Below, in pieces: positions 24,595 to 34,620 of a DNA stretch of 64,000 nucleotides. The translations under genes and the position numbers were made by a program. The stretch covers positions 3,472,001 to 3,536,000 of the forward strand of contig NZ_JAFQ01000004.1 of NCBI RefSeq assembly GCF_000526215.1, written 5' to 3'. The DNA is from Nocardia sp. BMG51109. Its GTDB lineage: Bacteria > Actinomycetota > Actinomycetes > Mycobacteriales > Mycobacteriaceae. Within the stretch, counting starts at the first letter, position 1. The number at the start of each line of letters is the position of its first letter. Under the pieces are notes generated by a model that made no database searches, had not been told where the DNA came from, and saw only the letters and a program-made list of their open reading frames with translations.

Positions 24595-25266
24595 CTACCG
24601 GTTCTCGGCCGCGCAGACCTTCCAGTCGCCGTCCTCCTTGCGCAGGAACTCGGGCGCGCTGTCGATGACGCCGAGACCGGGTGCGAGCGTGCTCTCCTCG
24701 GCCATCGTGCCGTGCACCGTCGCGGTCGCCCGGTCGCCGTCGATCAGGATGTGGTCGATGGCATCGATGCGGACCGGCATCGTCTCGTCCGCGATCATCG
24801 AGCGCTGATCCCCCGGCAGTGCGGCGTATTCCGCGCGGTCCGCGTGGCAGGACTTGGCCATCGCGGCGTCGACGCCGTCGGCGGCGATGGTGTCGTAGAA
24901 GTCCCGGACGGCGAGTTCGACCTTCTGCTCGTCGGAGGCGGCCGCGCCCCGTCCGATCAGCAGCGCGGCCGTGGCGACGCTGCCGCCGAGGGCCGCCAGC
25001 ACCAGCACCAGCGGAAGTACGATCCGGCCGATGCGGCGCCTGGGCGGCGGTGCGCCGGGATACGGCTGCTGCGCCGTGCCGGGGTACGGCTGCTGCGATG
25101 CGCCCGGGTACGGCTGTGGCGATGTGCCTGGGTGCTGCTCTGCCGGGGCGAGCGGCGGATACCCTTCCGGCGGGTAATAACTCGGCGGCTGCGGCGGCGC
25201 GTAACCGAGCGGCGGTTGCGGGCCGGGTAGCGGTCCGGGGGGTTGCTCGCCGGATGGATAGGTCAT
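24595..25266 (-). CDS. Membrane-anchored protein with Pro/Tyr-rich N-terminus and extracellular NTF2-like domain
   Basis: 223 residues. Residues 1–72 are cytoplasmic and Pro/Gly/Tyr/Gln-rich, with repeated QPYPG units (about three). A basic patch PPPRRRIGR precedes one transmembrane helix (IVLPLVLVLAALGGSVATAA). The exposed part (about 100–223) has VELAVRDFYDTIAADGVDAA and ends with DGDWKVCAAE, like DUF4878-type NTF2-fold domains; two cysteines could pair. GAGGGGAG precedes the ATG. Proteins of this layout are frequent at actinobacterial envelopes; the function is unknown. Confidence 0.82.
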   Translation of the reverse strand: MTYPSGEQPPGPLPGPQPPLGYAPPQPPSYYPPEGYPPLAPAEQHPGTSPQPYPGASQQPYPGTAQQPYPGAPPPRRRIGRIVLPLVLVLAALGGSVATAALLIGRGAAASDEQKVELAVRDFYDTIAADGVDAAMAKSCHADRAEYAALPGDQRSMIADETMPVRIDAIDHILIDGDRATATVHGTMAEESTLAPGLGVIDSAPEFLRKEDGDWKVCAAENR

Positions 25267-25411
25267 CGCGCTCCCCTCGTGTGCCCACCGGTTCGTGTGC
25301 AGAGTACGGCAATTCGGTCCCGGACAACGGGTCGCCCCACCGCACCGCCGGGTTGCGGGGTAGGTTCCTCAGTCGGCCCTCGTAGCAGGGAAAAGTCTCG
25401 AAAGGACGGTC

Positions 25412-26434
25412 ATGACGGCGGCCCGACGGAAACTTGTCACCGGTGCGCTGGCGGTGCTCGCGGTCCTGATGTCGACCACGGCCTGTGGCGATTCGCCCGC
25501 CGGCGCGAACGAGATCCTGGTCTACAACGCCGAGCACGAACAGCTGGCCAGGGAATGGGTGGACGCGTTCACCAGGGAAACCGGTATCCGGGTCACCCTT
25601 CGCAACGGCGGCGACACCGATCTGGCCGATCAGGTCGTCGCCGAGGCCGAGAAGTCCCCGGCCGATGTCCTGCTCACGGCGAACTCCACGGCCCTGGCGC
25701 CGGTGGTGCACGCCGGCCTGTTCGCCGATATCGATCCGGCCACGCGGGCCCAGGTTCCCGAGCAGTACGGCCCGTCGACCGGCACGTGGATCGGAATCGC
25801 GGCACGCTCAACGGCTTTCGTCTACAACAGGGACGAGCTGCCGGCCGACCGGCTGCCCGCCTCGCTGCTGGATCTGCAGCAGCCGCAGTGGCAGGGCCGC
25901 TGGACGGTCGACCCCTCGGGCGCGGACTTCCAGGCCACCGTGGCCGGCCTGCTGGCGTTGCGGGGTGAGGACGTCACGCGGGCGTGGCTGCGCGGCATGA
26001 AGGCGAACGCCGCCTCGGCGCCGGACAGCATCGCCTCGCTGCGCGTCGTCGACAGCGGCCGGATCGCGGGCGGCCTGATCGAACACGACTACTGGTACCG
26101 CGACCAGGCCGGGCCCGGGGTGAACAGCGGCAACACCGCGCTGCACTATTTCCGGAACCAGGATCCGGGGGCGTTCGTGTCGATTTCCGGTGCGGGCGTG
26201 CTGAAGTCGAGTAAGAGGTCCGAGGCGGCGCAGAGCTTCGTCCGATTCCTCACCGGCCGAACCGCTCAGCAGATAGTGCGGGACGGCATGTCCATGGAAT
26301 ACCCGATCGCCGCCGGCGTCCCCGCCCACCCGGCCCTCCCGCCCCTGGACACCCTCCAGCCCCCGCGAGTCGACCCGGCCCGGCTGGATGCCGAGAAGGC
26401 CACCCAGCTCATCACCGAGGCCGGGCTGCTGTAG
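25412..26434 (+). CDS. Extracellular substrate-binding lipoprotein, iron(III)-type (family 1)
   Basis: 340 residues. Lipoprotein signal with hydrophobic ALAVLAVLMSTTAC, Cys being the lipidation site. The mature part resembles FbpA/FutA-type binding proteins: EILVYNAEHEQLAREWVDAF, VTLRNGGDTDLADQVVAE, DVLLTANSTAL, GTWIGIAARSTAFVYNRDEL, and tyrosines in HDYWYRDQ. These bind ferric iron or related anions for an ABC importer. GAAAGGA precedes the ATG. No permease or ATPase gene adjoins, so it is an orphan receptor or its partners lie elsewhere. Confidence 0.88.
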   Translation: MTAARRKLVTGALAVLAVLMSTTACGDSPAGANEILVYNAEHEQLAREWVDAFTRETGIRVTLRNGGDTDLADQVVAEAEKSPADVLLTANSTALAPVVHAGLFADIDPATRAQVPEQYGPSTGTWIGIAARSTAFVYNRDELPADRLPASLLDLQQPQWQGRWTVDPSGADFQATVAGLLALRGEDVTRAWLRGMKANAASAPDSIASLRVVDSGRIAGGLIEHDYWYRDQAGPGVNSGNTALHYFRNQDPGAFVSISGAGVLKSSKRSEAAQSFVRFLTGRTAQQIVRDGMSMEYPIAAGVPAHPALPPLDTLQPPRVDPARLDAEKATQLITEAGLL

Positions 26435-26519
26435 CCGTTTCCGTCCGGTCGAGCGGCACCCGGACTGTCTCGCACGTCACGCCAGTGGTTGTGTGGCACA
26501 GCCGGTCGGACCGTCGGCG

Positions 26520-27191
26520 TTACGTCAATCGGTAGCGGTAGCGGCTGGTGGGCACCACATCGATGTCGCGGTCGGCGCCGAAAGCGCTGATGCTGGACAG
26601 CATTCGGGCGACGCGGCGCTGGAGTTCGGCGTCGTCGCCGGCGCTGCCCCAGAAGGCGTGCTGGTCGGTCATGGCGGCCATCGGGAACAGCTCCTCGACG
26701 AGGCCGTCCACTCGCGCGCCGGGGGTGAGCGCGGCGGTGACGGCGTTCTGCACGTAGCCGATGGTGGCCTGGGTGTCGATGGCCACCTGGGTGTGGGTGT
26801 CGTGCCAGTAGCGCAACCACTGGTCGCGGGTCTGATCGGCCGGAACCCGCAGCAGCGCCACGTTTGCCAGCGCCTCGTGGCGAGCGCCGTTCTCGGCCGG
26901 GGGAGGAGGCAGCGGAACGCGCTCGTCGACGATCCAGCCGTCGACCCGATCGGCCACCGTCGCCAGCGCCTCGGTGACCGGCCCGTTCGCGCCGTCGGTC
27001 CAGACGCCGACGATCGCCGCGATCGGCTCCTCGTAGGTCGACAGACGCAGCCGGGCGGCCGCAACATCGTCGTCACAGATGTTGAGCTGCAAAGTCTCCG
27101 CCCCGGCGGCGGACAGCCGGGCGTGCAGCGTCGGCGCGTGCAGGGCCTTGTCCAGGCCCGAACCCCACAGGGCGTACATCACTTTGGTCAC
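26520..27191 (-). CDS. EthD-domain protein
   Basis: 223 residues; the start is GTG at 27191 (VTKVMYALWGSG) with CAGGAG just upstream. Two ferredoxin-like halves are suggested; the second contains TRDQWLRYWHDTHTQVAIDTQ and ends RYRYRLT, a pattern of the EthD family of alpha/beta barrel dimers. EthD-like proteins assist or carry out small-molecule degradation steps, but the reaction here is unknown. The gene lies downstream of proS in the same direction, separated by about 340 bases with a short tandem repeat. Confidence 0.75.
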   Translation of the reverse strand: MTKVMYALWGSGLDKALHAPTLHARLSAAGAETLQLNICDDDVAAARLRLSTYEEPIAAIVGVWTDGANGPVTEALATVADRVDGWIVDERVPLPPPPAENGARHEALANVALLRVPADQTRDQWLRYWHDTHTQVAIDTQATIGYVQNAVTAALTPGARVDGLVEELFPMAAMTDQHAFWGSAGDDAELQRRVARMLSSISAFGADRDIDVVPTSRYRYRLT

Positions 27192-27240
27192 GGTTGCTCC
27201 TGGATCGTCGGCAGCGCCCACGCTAGCGTCGGCGCCGCGC

Positions 27241-27296
27241 CACCGCCCGAGATTTCGGCCGCCGATCCCACCGCCCGAGATTTGGGCCGTCGATCC
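27241..27296 (+). repeat. 28-bp tandem repeat, two copies
   Basis: CACCGCCCGAGATTT begins at 27241 and 27269; the two 28-base units differ at only a few positions. The array lies in the gap (27192–27527) between the EthD-domain gene and the end of proS. Apart from it I see no feature in this 336-base gap. Confidence 0.7.
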
Positions 27297-27527
27297 CGCT
27301 GCACGGGACGGCGGCCCCGCCGGGCCGGGCGGTGGTCCTGCCGTCATCCCGGCGTGCGCGCCGTCCCTCGTCGTATCCGGTGCGCGGCCGGCGACTTTCG
27401 GGCGTGTGCGGCCGGAATCCCGCGACCGGTGGGATCCCGGCCACGAATACGCCGGGACAGGGGTGGAGGAGGGCAGCGTCGGGTGAGTGCGACGCGGCGC
27501 CCTCGGCCGTCGCTGCGGTCGTTCCCG

Positions 27528-29985
<2,458 letters not shown>

Positions 29986-29997
29986 GAGTATCTCCGA

Positions 29998-30031
29998 TCT
30001 CTTATTGAGACAATAGTGTCTCAATAAGAGA
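29998..30031. promoter_or_regulatory. Long perfect palindromic operator (15-bp arms, 4-bp spacer)
   Basis: TCTCTTATTGAGACA (29998–30012), spacer ATAG, then its exact reverse complement (30017–30031). It lies 13 bases upstream of the aldo/keto reductase start and 43 bases upstream of the TetR start, so one repressor dimer or pair of dimers could shut both genes. It is markedly AT-richer than its surroundings. Confidence 0.88.
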
Positions 30032-30060
30032 CGTTGAAGTCAACGACCGAGACCGATATG

Positions 30061-30066
30061 TAGGCT
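30061..30066 (+). promoter_or_regulatory. −10 box of a leaderless TetR promoter
   Basis: TAGGCT followed by exactly seven bases and then ATG 30074; no Shine-Dalgarno sequence is present. The operator palindrome sits where the −35 region would be. Confidence 0.6.
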
Positions 30067-30073
30067 CCCGGAC

Positions 30074-30652
30074 ATGGTGAAGCGTGCGGGTTCGCGTGAT
30101 CACGTCGAGGCCGGAATCGTCGCGGCCGCCGCCGACGTGCTGGCCGCGCGCGGCCCCGCCGCGAGCATGGCCGACATCGCGGAGGCCGCCGGGGTGGGCC
30201 GGGCCACGCTGTACCGCTATTTTCCCAACCGCGAGGCGCTGCTCGAGGGCCTGACCGTCGCGGCCCTCGGAGACCTGCTCGCGAAGATCGCCGACGCCGA
30301 GCTGGAGTCGGCGCCGGTGCCGACGGCGCTGGCTCGTCTCACCCGCGGATTCCTCACGGCCGGAAGCAAATACGCGGCCCTGCTGCAGCCCGGTAGTGTG
30401 CTGCCGGACAAGGACGAGCAGTTGCAGCGACGGCTCGGCGAGCCCATCGTCGCCCTTTTTGCTCGTGGCGTCGCCGACGGCACCCTGCGCGCCGATCTGT
30501 CCACCGGCATGCTCTTCGAACTGTTCACCGGACTTCTCGAGAAAGCACTGCACACGGTAGTGCGCGGGGAGGCCGGGGTGGAACAGGCCAGCGCCGCCGT
30601 GCTCACCGTATTCCTCGACGGCGCAAGGGTTTCCGGCTCATCCGGCCGATGA
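30074..30652 (+). CDS. TetR family transcriptional regulator
   Basis: 192 residues. The N-terminal HTH region reads GIVAAAADVLAARGPAASMADIAEAAG then VGRATLYRYFPNREALLEGL, a clear TetR signature. The C-terminal domain (about 75–190) is helical and should bind an inducer. It is divergent from the aldo/keto reductase with a 34-bp palindrome in between, the classical layout for autorepression plus repression of the neighbour. It converges with the SMR exporter gene, 36 bases apart. Confidence 0.92.
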   Translation: MVKRAGSRDHVEAGIVAAAADVLAARGPAASMADIAEAAGVGRATLYRYFPNREALLEGLTVAALGDLLAKIADAELESAPVPTALARLTRGFLTAGSKYAALLQPGSVLPDKDEQLQRRLGEPIVALFARGVADGTLRADLSTGMLFELFTGLLEKALHTVVRGEAGVEQASAAVLTVFLDGARVSGSSGR

Positions 30653-30688
30653 CCGGCACGTGCCCGGCGGCTCGGAGCCCGAAACGGG

Positions 30689-31009
30689 TCAGTGCGCCAG
30701 TTTGAGCCCGACCACCCCGCCGACGATCATCACGAGAAAGACGACCTTCAGCAGCGTGAGCGGCTCCTGCCCGGTCACCATCGCGTACACGACGGTCAAC
30801 ACGGCGCCGATCCCCACCCACACCGCGTAGGCGGTGCCGACGGGAAGGTCCCGCATCGCATAGGCCAGCCCGGCCATGCTGCCGGCGAGCGCCACCGCGA
30901 AGACGACCGCGGGCGGCCACTTGGAGAATCCCTCGGATTTACCCAGGGCGGTCGCCCACACAGCCTCCAGGACCCCGGACACGACCAGCACGATCCACGA
31001 CACCGACAT
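30689..31009 (-). CDS. gdx: SMR-family exporter, probable guanidinium exporter (Gdx/SugE type)
   Basis: 106 residues, four transmembrane helices, normal for SMR dimers. The essential Glu15 sits in VSGVLEAVWATALGKSEGF, the Gdx/SugE form of helix 1. GTAYAVWVGIGAVLTV is the packing motif of helix 3. GGAGG lies five bases before ATG 31009; an ATG at 31019–31021 overlapping that GGAGG is an alternative start. Immediately upstream the transcript contains what reads as a guanidine-III riboswitch (31022–31062), so export of guanidinium in exchange for protons is the likely job rather than broad drug efflux. Confidence 0.93.
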   Translation of the reverse strand: MSVSWIVLVVSGVLEAVWATALGKSEGFSKWPPAVVFAVALAGSMAGLAYAMRDLPVGTAYAVWVGIGAVLTVVYAMVTGQEPLTLLKVVFLVMIVGGVVGLKLAH

Positions 31010-31021
31010 GACAGCCTCCAT

Positions 31022-31062
31022 GGGTCGTCTTGTCGCACACCGGGTACGGCCCTCTCGTCCGG
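31022..31062 (-). ncRNA. Guanidine-III (ykkC-III) riboswitch
   Basis: On the reverse strand, 41 bases read CCGGACGAG, then AGG, GCCGTACCCGGT, GTGC, GACAAGACG and ACCC. These blocks match in order and spacing the compact guanidine-III aptamer as I remember it from Thermobifida (also 41 nt). The 3' end is three bases from the GGAGG of the SMR gene, as expected for control of ribosome access. A 15-base segment of the aptamer (31033–31047) recurs with one change at 31095–31109, possibly a decayed second copy. Identified by eye; no covariance search was run. Confidence 0.85.
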
Positions 31063-31303
31063 AAGCCCACGTCACCGGGGCTCTGTCTCCAAGATCGCAC
31101 ACCGGCTACGAAGTGGCAAACGACCTCGTCGAGAGGCGAGGCAGGTCACACGGCGTCGGAGAGTGGGCGCGCCGCGGACTCGGCGCCACTGCTTGCCGAA
31201 GTGCCCGGTCAGCTCCGGTAGACGCCGCGTGTGCCATGTGTCAACGTTGTAGGTCAACGCTCTGGATGACCTGTGGATCCCGAAGGAATGGAGTCCGTTC
31301 GTG

Positions 31304-32071
31304 ATGGCTGAGTCGTCGAATAATCGCAGGAAGCCCGGGCCCGGTCGCCGGGACACTCCCGTGACCCGGGTGGCGGTGCTCAGCGCGGCGCTCGAGATCA
31401 TCGACCGCGACGGGAGCGACGGGCTGTCGATGCGTCGCCTGGCCGAGGCGGTGGGCCGCGATCCGATGGTGATCTACCGGCATGTGCCGAACAAGGCCGC
31501 GGTTCTCGACGGTGTCGCCGAAATCGTATTCGGAGAACTGTCGGTCGACCCGGAGGCAGCCGACTGGGTCGCCGAAATGCGTAGTGTCGCTCGGGATTTC
31601 CGGCAGCTGGCGCTGGCGCATCCGCGGGTGGTGCCGCTCCTGGTGACCCGTCCGCTGGCGACCCCGCTGGGGCAGCGACCGCCGGCGGTGGTGCGGCCGC
31701 TGGAGGACATGCTCGCGCTGCTCATGCGCGCCGGATACACCGAGGTCGATGCGCTGCACATCTATCGGGCGCTGTTCGGGTTCCTCTACGGGCACGTGCT
31801 CAACGAACTGCAGGAGATCGTCGAACGCCCGGAGGAGACCGACGATCTGCTGCGGCTGGGACTGTATCGGCTTCCGATCGGTGAGTTCCCGCTGGTGCGG
31901 AGCTTGGCGCCGGTCCTGGCCGCCTACGACGGCGCCACGGAACTCGAGCGCGGACTGGACGTGCTGCTGGCCGGTCTCGCGGCGACTGTGCCCGGGCCGG
32001 GTGACGCCCGGCCGGCCGGGCCCGGCGTCGCGTCGTTGCCCGGGCCGGGTAACGCGCCGACGCCGCGGTGA
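31304..32071 (+). CDS. TetR family transcriptional regulator (TetR_C-type)
   Basis: About 255 residues from ATG 31304 (GTG 31301 is adjacent). HTH: RVAVLSAALEIIDRDGSDGL, SMRRLAEAVGRDPMVIYRHVPNKAAVLDG. The C-terminal domain resembles the tetracycline-repressor C-terminal family (RALFGFLYGHVLNELQEI). The last 30 residues are a low-complexity Pro/Gly tail with PGPGDA and PGPGNA repeats. Upstream, AGGTCA and TGACCT form an inverted repeat with ten bases between (31252–31273). No obvious target gene adjoins. Confidence 0.87.
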   Translation: MAESSNNRRKPGPGRRDTPVTRVAVLSAALEIIDRDGSDGLSMRRLAEAVGRDPMVIYRHVPNKAAVLDGVAEIVFGELSVDPEAADWVAEMRSVARDFRQLALAHPRVVPLLVTRPLATPLGQRPPAVVRPLEDMLALLMRAGYTEVDALHIYRALFGFLYGHVLNELQEIVERPEETDDLLRLGLYRLPIGEFPLVRSLAPVLAAYDGATELERGLDVLLAGLAATVPGPGDARPAGPGVASLPGPGNAPTPR

Positions 32072-32269
32072 CCGCGTGCGGTGTCGGCTTGTGCGAAGCC
32101 TGGTTTCGCGGCAGGAACGACGTCGGCACCCCGCCGGCCGACCCGGACAGCGGCGGCTGTGCCGACGGACCGGAACTCACCGGCAGCAACGAAAACCAAG
32201 GCGCCGAATCGACACTCGCGCGGCTGTCCACTCGGCAGCAAGCACGACGACTGGCGGGGGAGCCGTAAG

Positions 32270-32413
32270 TCAGCGAATCTTCTCGGGGATCGTATCGAGT
32301 GCGTGCAGTACCTGCACCGCGAGTGCGGTCGCGGCGTTGTCGTCGAGTTCCGAGTTCTGCCGCACCACCTCTCGGATACGGGCCACTCGACGCTCGTAAG
32401 GCGTTGTCGCCAT
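32270..32413 (-). CDS. Small protein, 47 residues
   Basis: Reverse-strand frame from ATG 32413 begins MATTPYERRVARIREVVRQ and ends HALDTIPEKIR, stop at 32270. CGGAGAAG lies just upstream as a ribosome-binding site. The composition is helical and charged, without a signal or membrane segment. It recalls the short actinobacterial family DUF6307 as I remember it (YERRV near the start, VLHALDTIPE near the end), unverified. It lies between two regulators or unknown genes and could be missed by size cut-offs. Confidence 0.7.
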   Translation of the reverse strand: MATTPYERRVARIREVVRQNSELDDNAATALAVQVLHALDTIPEKIR

Positions 32414-32534
32414 TCACTTCTCCGTTCGGTAAGAGGGCTTCTCGTGATCGACCGAGTAGATGTGGTGGCCGGCTCGACGCTCTCTCGGGCGGCGATGTCG
32501 GCGCCGTCTCCAACGTAGTCCTCGGCTACAACCA

Positions 32535-32566
32535 TTGTCTACGGCGTAGAGTTACGTTGTAGACAA
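32535..32566. promoter_or_regulatory. Inverted-repeat operator before the DUF5994-like gene
   Basis: TTGTCTAC (32535–32542) and GTAGACAA (32559–32566) are perfect arms 16 bases apart. A third half-site GTAGA lies between, making TCTAC-GGC-GTAGA (32538–32550). The set ends just before ATG 32568 and is typical of TetR-type binding sites; the regulator at 31304 is a candidate, without proof. Confidence 0.55.
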
Positions 32567-32567
32567 C

Positions 32568-33143
32568 ATGCTCGACAGTGTCGATCGACTGGTCGGTGCG
32601 ACGCCTCGGACAAGCACTCGACCCCGCACCCGAATCACCATGGCCGGCCGCAGCATGGCCGCGACAGGAGCGCCGATCATGACACTGAGACCGAACGCCA
32701 CCGGCGCCGATCGGCAGGAGCCGTGGACCCACCGGTTGCGGCTCGAATTGGATGCCGGCGGCACCGGAAATACCGACGGCGCCTGGTGGCCGCACAGCCG
32801 TGACCTCGCCGTGGAGCTTCCGGATCTGTTCTCGGCGCTCAGGCCCGGGTTCGGCCCGATCCGTCGCGTGATCTACCCCATCGACGAATGGTCCACCGCG
32901 CCAAAAGAACTGGATAGCGGCGGGTGCCGGGTTCGGCTCGACGGCTACCGGCAGATACCCGCACGCACTCTTCAGGTCCTCGGAATCGGCGGCGACACGC
33001 TGACCCTTCGGATCATCACCCCGGAAGCCGATGCCGGCACCGGCGCCGCAGGATGGCGTTGGAATTCTGGAGGTGGGGCGGGGTTCGGCGCCGACGCATG
33101 GTTCCGGAGCCGGCACCGGACGTCGTCGCGGCGCGGCCGGTGA
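32568..33143 (+). CDS. DUF5994-like protein of unknown function
   Basis: 191 residues from ATG 32568; ATG 32641 and ATG 32679 (MTLRPNATGADRQ) are alternative starts and the last may be the natural one. The core TDGAWWPHSRDLAVELPDLF, then FGPIRRVIYPIDEWSTAPKEL and GDTLTLRIITP, matches the small actinobacterial DUF5994 family as I recall it; function is unknown. After about residue 160 the sequence turns into Gly/Arg-rich low complexity (GAGFGADAWFRSRHR), suggesting a frameshift or a decayed C-terminus. Confidence 0.65.
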   Translation: MLDSVDRLVGATPRTSTRPRTRITMAGRSMAATGAPIMTLRPNATGADRQEPWTHRLRLELDAGGTGNTDGAWWPHSRDLAVELPDLFSALRPGFGPIRRVIYPIDEWSTAPKELDSGGCRVRLDGYRQIPARTLQVLGIGGDTLTLRIITPEADAGTGAAGWRWNSGGGAGFGADAWFRSRHRTSSRRGR

Positions 33144-33218
33144 ACAGGATGGTCAGGCCGCGCGGTATCCGGCCGGGGATCGGTCCGCGGCGTTCGCGCA
33201 CGGTCTGCGTATCCGCGA

Positions 33219-34013
33219 CTACCGGCACCGCAGTGGGTTTCGCGATGCCCCTCGTAGGTATCGCAGTGGTGCCGCCCTACGCAGCGGCCCGAGCACGACG
33301 ACGGCGCCGGTGATCGCCATCCAGGCCGGTAGTGGGTAGAGGACGAGACGTTCGCTGATGCCGACCTGGAGGCCGATGGTGAACAGGACGGTGCCGGTGA
33401 GTCCGGTCGATGCGCAGAATGCCGACCAGATCGCGGCGAGGCGGCGTTGTTTCCACAGCCAGATCGCGAGCAGGATCAGCACGATGTGCCGGGATACGAA
33501 CGCCGGCATGACAGCCAGGCCGTGCACGATGATGCCATTGTCGGAGGGCGCCACCCCGGTCGCCGCCGTGCTCAGGCCGATGACGACGGCAAAGGCCACG
33601 ATCCACCACCGGCGGTGCCCATGCGGGAGGTAGTCGCGGAATCCGACGGCGCCGATGATGGTGAGCAGGCCGAGAGCGACGAAGGCCGCGTTCATGAGCA
33701 GGTGCAGCGGCGAGCACATGTCGGGGGTGCAGGCGGTGATGCCGAGATCGCTGATGGTGTCGTGACGGAAGCTGTAGCCGGTCTTCCAGAAGACGGCGGT
33801 GACGAACTCGGCAATCAGGTAGGCGAACCCCAGAGTCCAGGCAATCCCTGCGATCGTGTGCCGCGGGCGGCGCGCCGTCGGCCACGCGACGGCATCGAGC
33901 ACCGCCGGGTACTCCGGTCCACGGCCGATGCTGCCGGCCGCCGATCGGTGTGGGCCGAGGCATGGCGGATCGGGCGCCGTCGATTCCGGCGCGGCCTGGT
34001 CGGTGATGTGCAC
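33219..34013 (-). CDS. DUF998 integral membrane protein
   Basis: About 264 residues from GTG 34013; longer in-frame forms exist but add only low-complexity sequence. Six hydrophobic segments are visible, among them TIAGIAWTLGFAYLIAEFVT, LHLLMNAAFVALGLLTIIGA and ITGAVVVLGPL. The DUF998 hallmarks are YSFRHDTISDLGIT followed by CSPLHLLMNAAF. These are cytoplasmic-membrane proteins of unknown role. The gene stands between the DUF5994-like gene and tRNA-Arg, without operon partners. Confidence 0.78.
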   Translation of the reverse strand: MHITDQAAPESTAPDPPCLGPHRSAAGSIGRGPEYPAVLDAVAWPTARRPRHTIAGIAWTLGFAYLIAEFVTAVFWKTGYSFRHDTISDLGITACTPDMCSPLHLLMNAAFVALGLLTIIGAVGFRDYLPHGHRRWWIVAFAVVIGLSTAATGVAPSDNGIIVHGLAVMPAFVSRHIVLILLAIWLWKQRRLAAIWSAFCASTGLTGTVLFTIGLQVGISERLVLYPLPAWMAITGAVVVLGPLRRAAPLRYLRGASRNPLRCR

Positions 34014-34363
34014 GCGGATGCCGTTCGTGTAGTGCCGAGGCGGATCACCCCGTCGTGTGCCCGGATCGGCGCAGGATGGGTGAGGGGCTATTCGTCGTCC
34101 GCTCTGCGGCAGGGAAGTGGCTGACTGGCCCGGGGAGATTTGCCCGCGGGATATCCCCGGCGTGGGCGGCAATGCCATTGCCTCGGGCCGCCACCGAGTG
34201 TAGCCCGACGCCGTCGGCGTCATCGGGCTCGTCATTCCGACCGGTATCTCCGATTCAGGACCAGGATCCGGCCGCCGACGCCCGCAGACCGTACAGCTTG
34301 TTCACGGAGCCCGAATTACGCTGATAGAAGCGCCATGTGCCCCATGGCCACTGCTGCGATATG

Positions 34364-34436
34364 TGCCCTCGGTAGGATTCGAACCTACGGCCTTCTGCTC
34401 CGGAGGCAGACGCTCTATCCCCTGAGCTACGAGGGC
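34364..34436 (-). tRNA. tRNA-Arg (CCG)
   Basis: 73 bases on the reverse strand: acceptor GCCCTCG pairs with CGAGGGC, discriminator A; the anticodon arm TCTGC-CTCCGGA-GCAGA gives anticodon CCG; the T arm is TAGGTTCGAATCCTA. No CCA encoded. It lies divergent and 184 bases from argS, whose product charges it. Confidence 0.95.
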
Positions 34437-34606
34437 GGGGTTGGACCCGCTCGTCACCGGTTTTCACGTTGGCGATCGGGCTCGGAAAGCGTAACGCATC
34501 CAGCGGCGTGCGCCAAAAAGCGGATGTGAGGCGGGGTGGCGCGCTGATATGACTGAGCCGACCCCGTCCGGCGATGCCCGCTGATGGCGCGTACCTGCCC
34601 GAACCA

Positions 34607-34612
34607 TAGGAT
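34607..34612 (+). promoter_or_regulatory. −10 box of argS, near-leaderless
   Basis: TAGGAT ends eight bases before GTG 34621 and no Shine-Dalgarno sequence is present, so argS mRNA should start at or next to its start codon. Confidence 0.5.
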
Positions 34613-34620
34613 AGAGACTC

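Noticed and set aside
31985..32060. A tandem repeat (PGPGDA/PGPGNA) as a separate mobile element
   Set aside because: It is the low-complexity C-terminal tail of the TetR protein and too degenerate to treat as an array.
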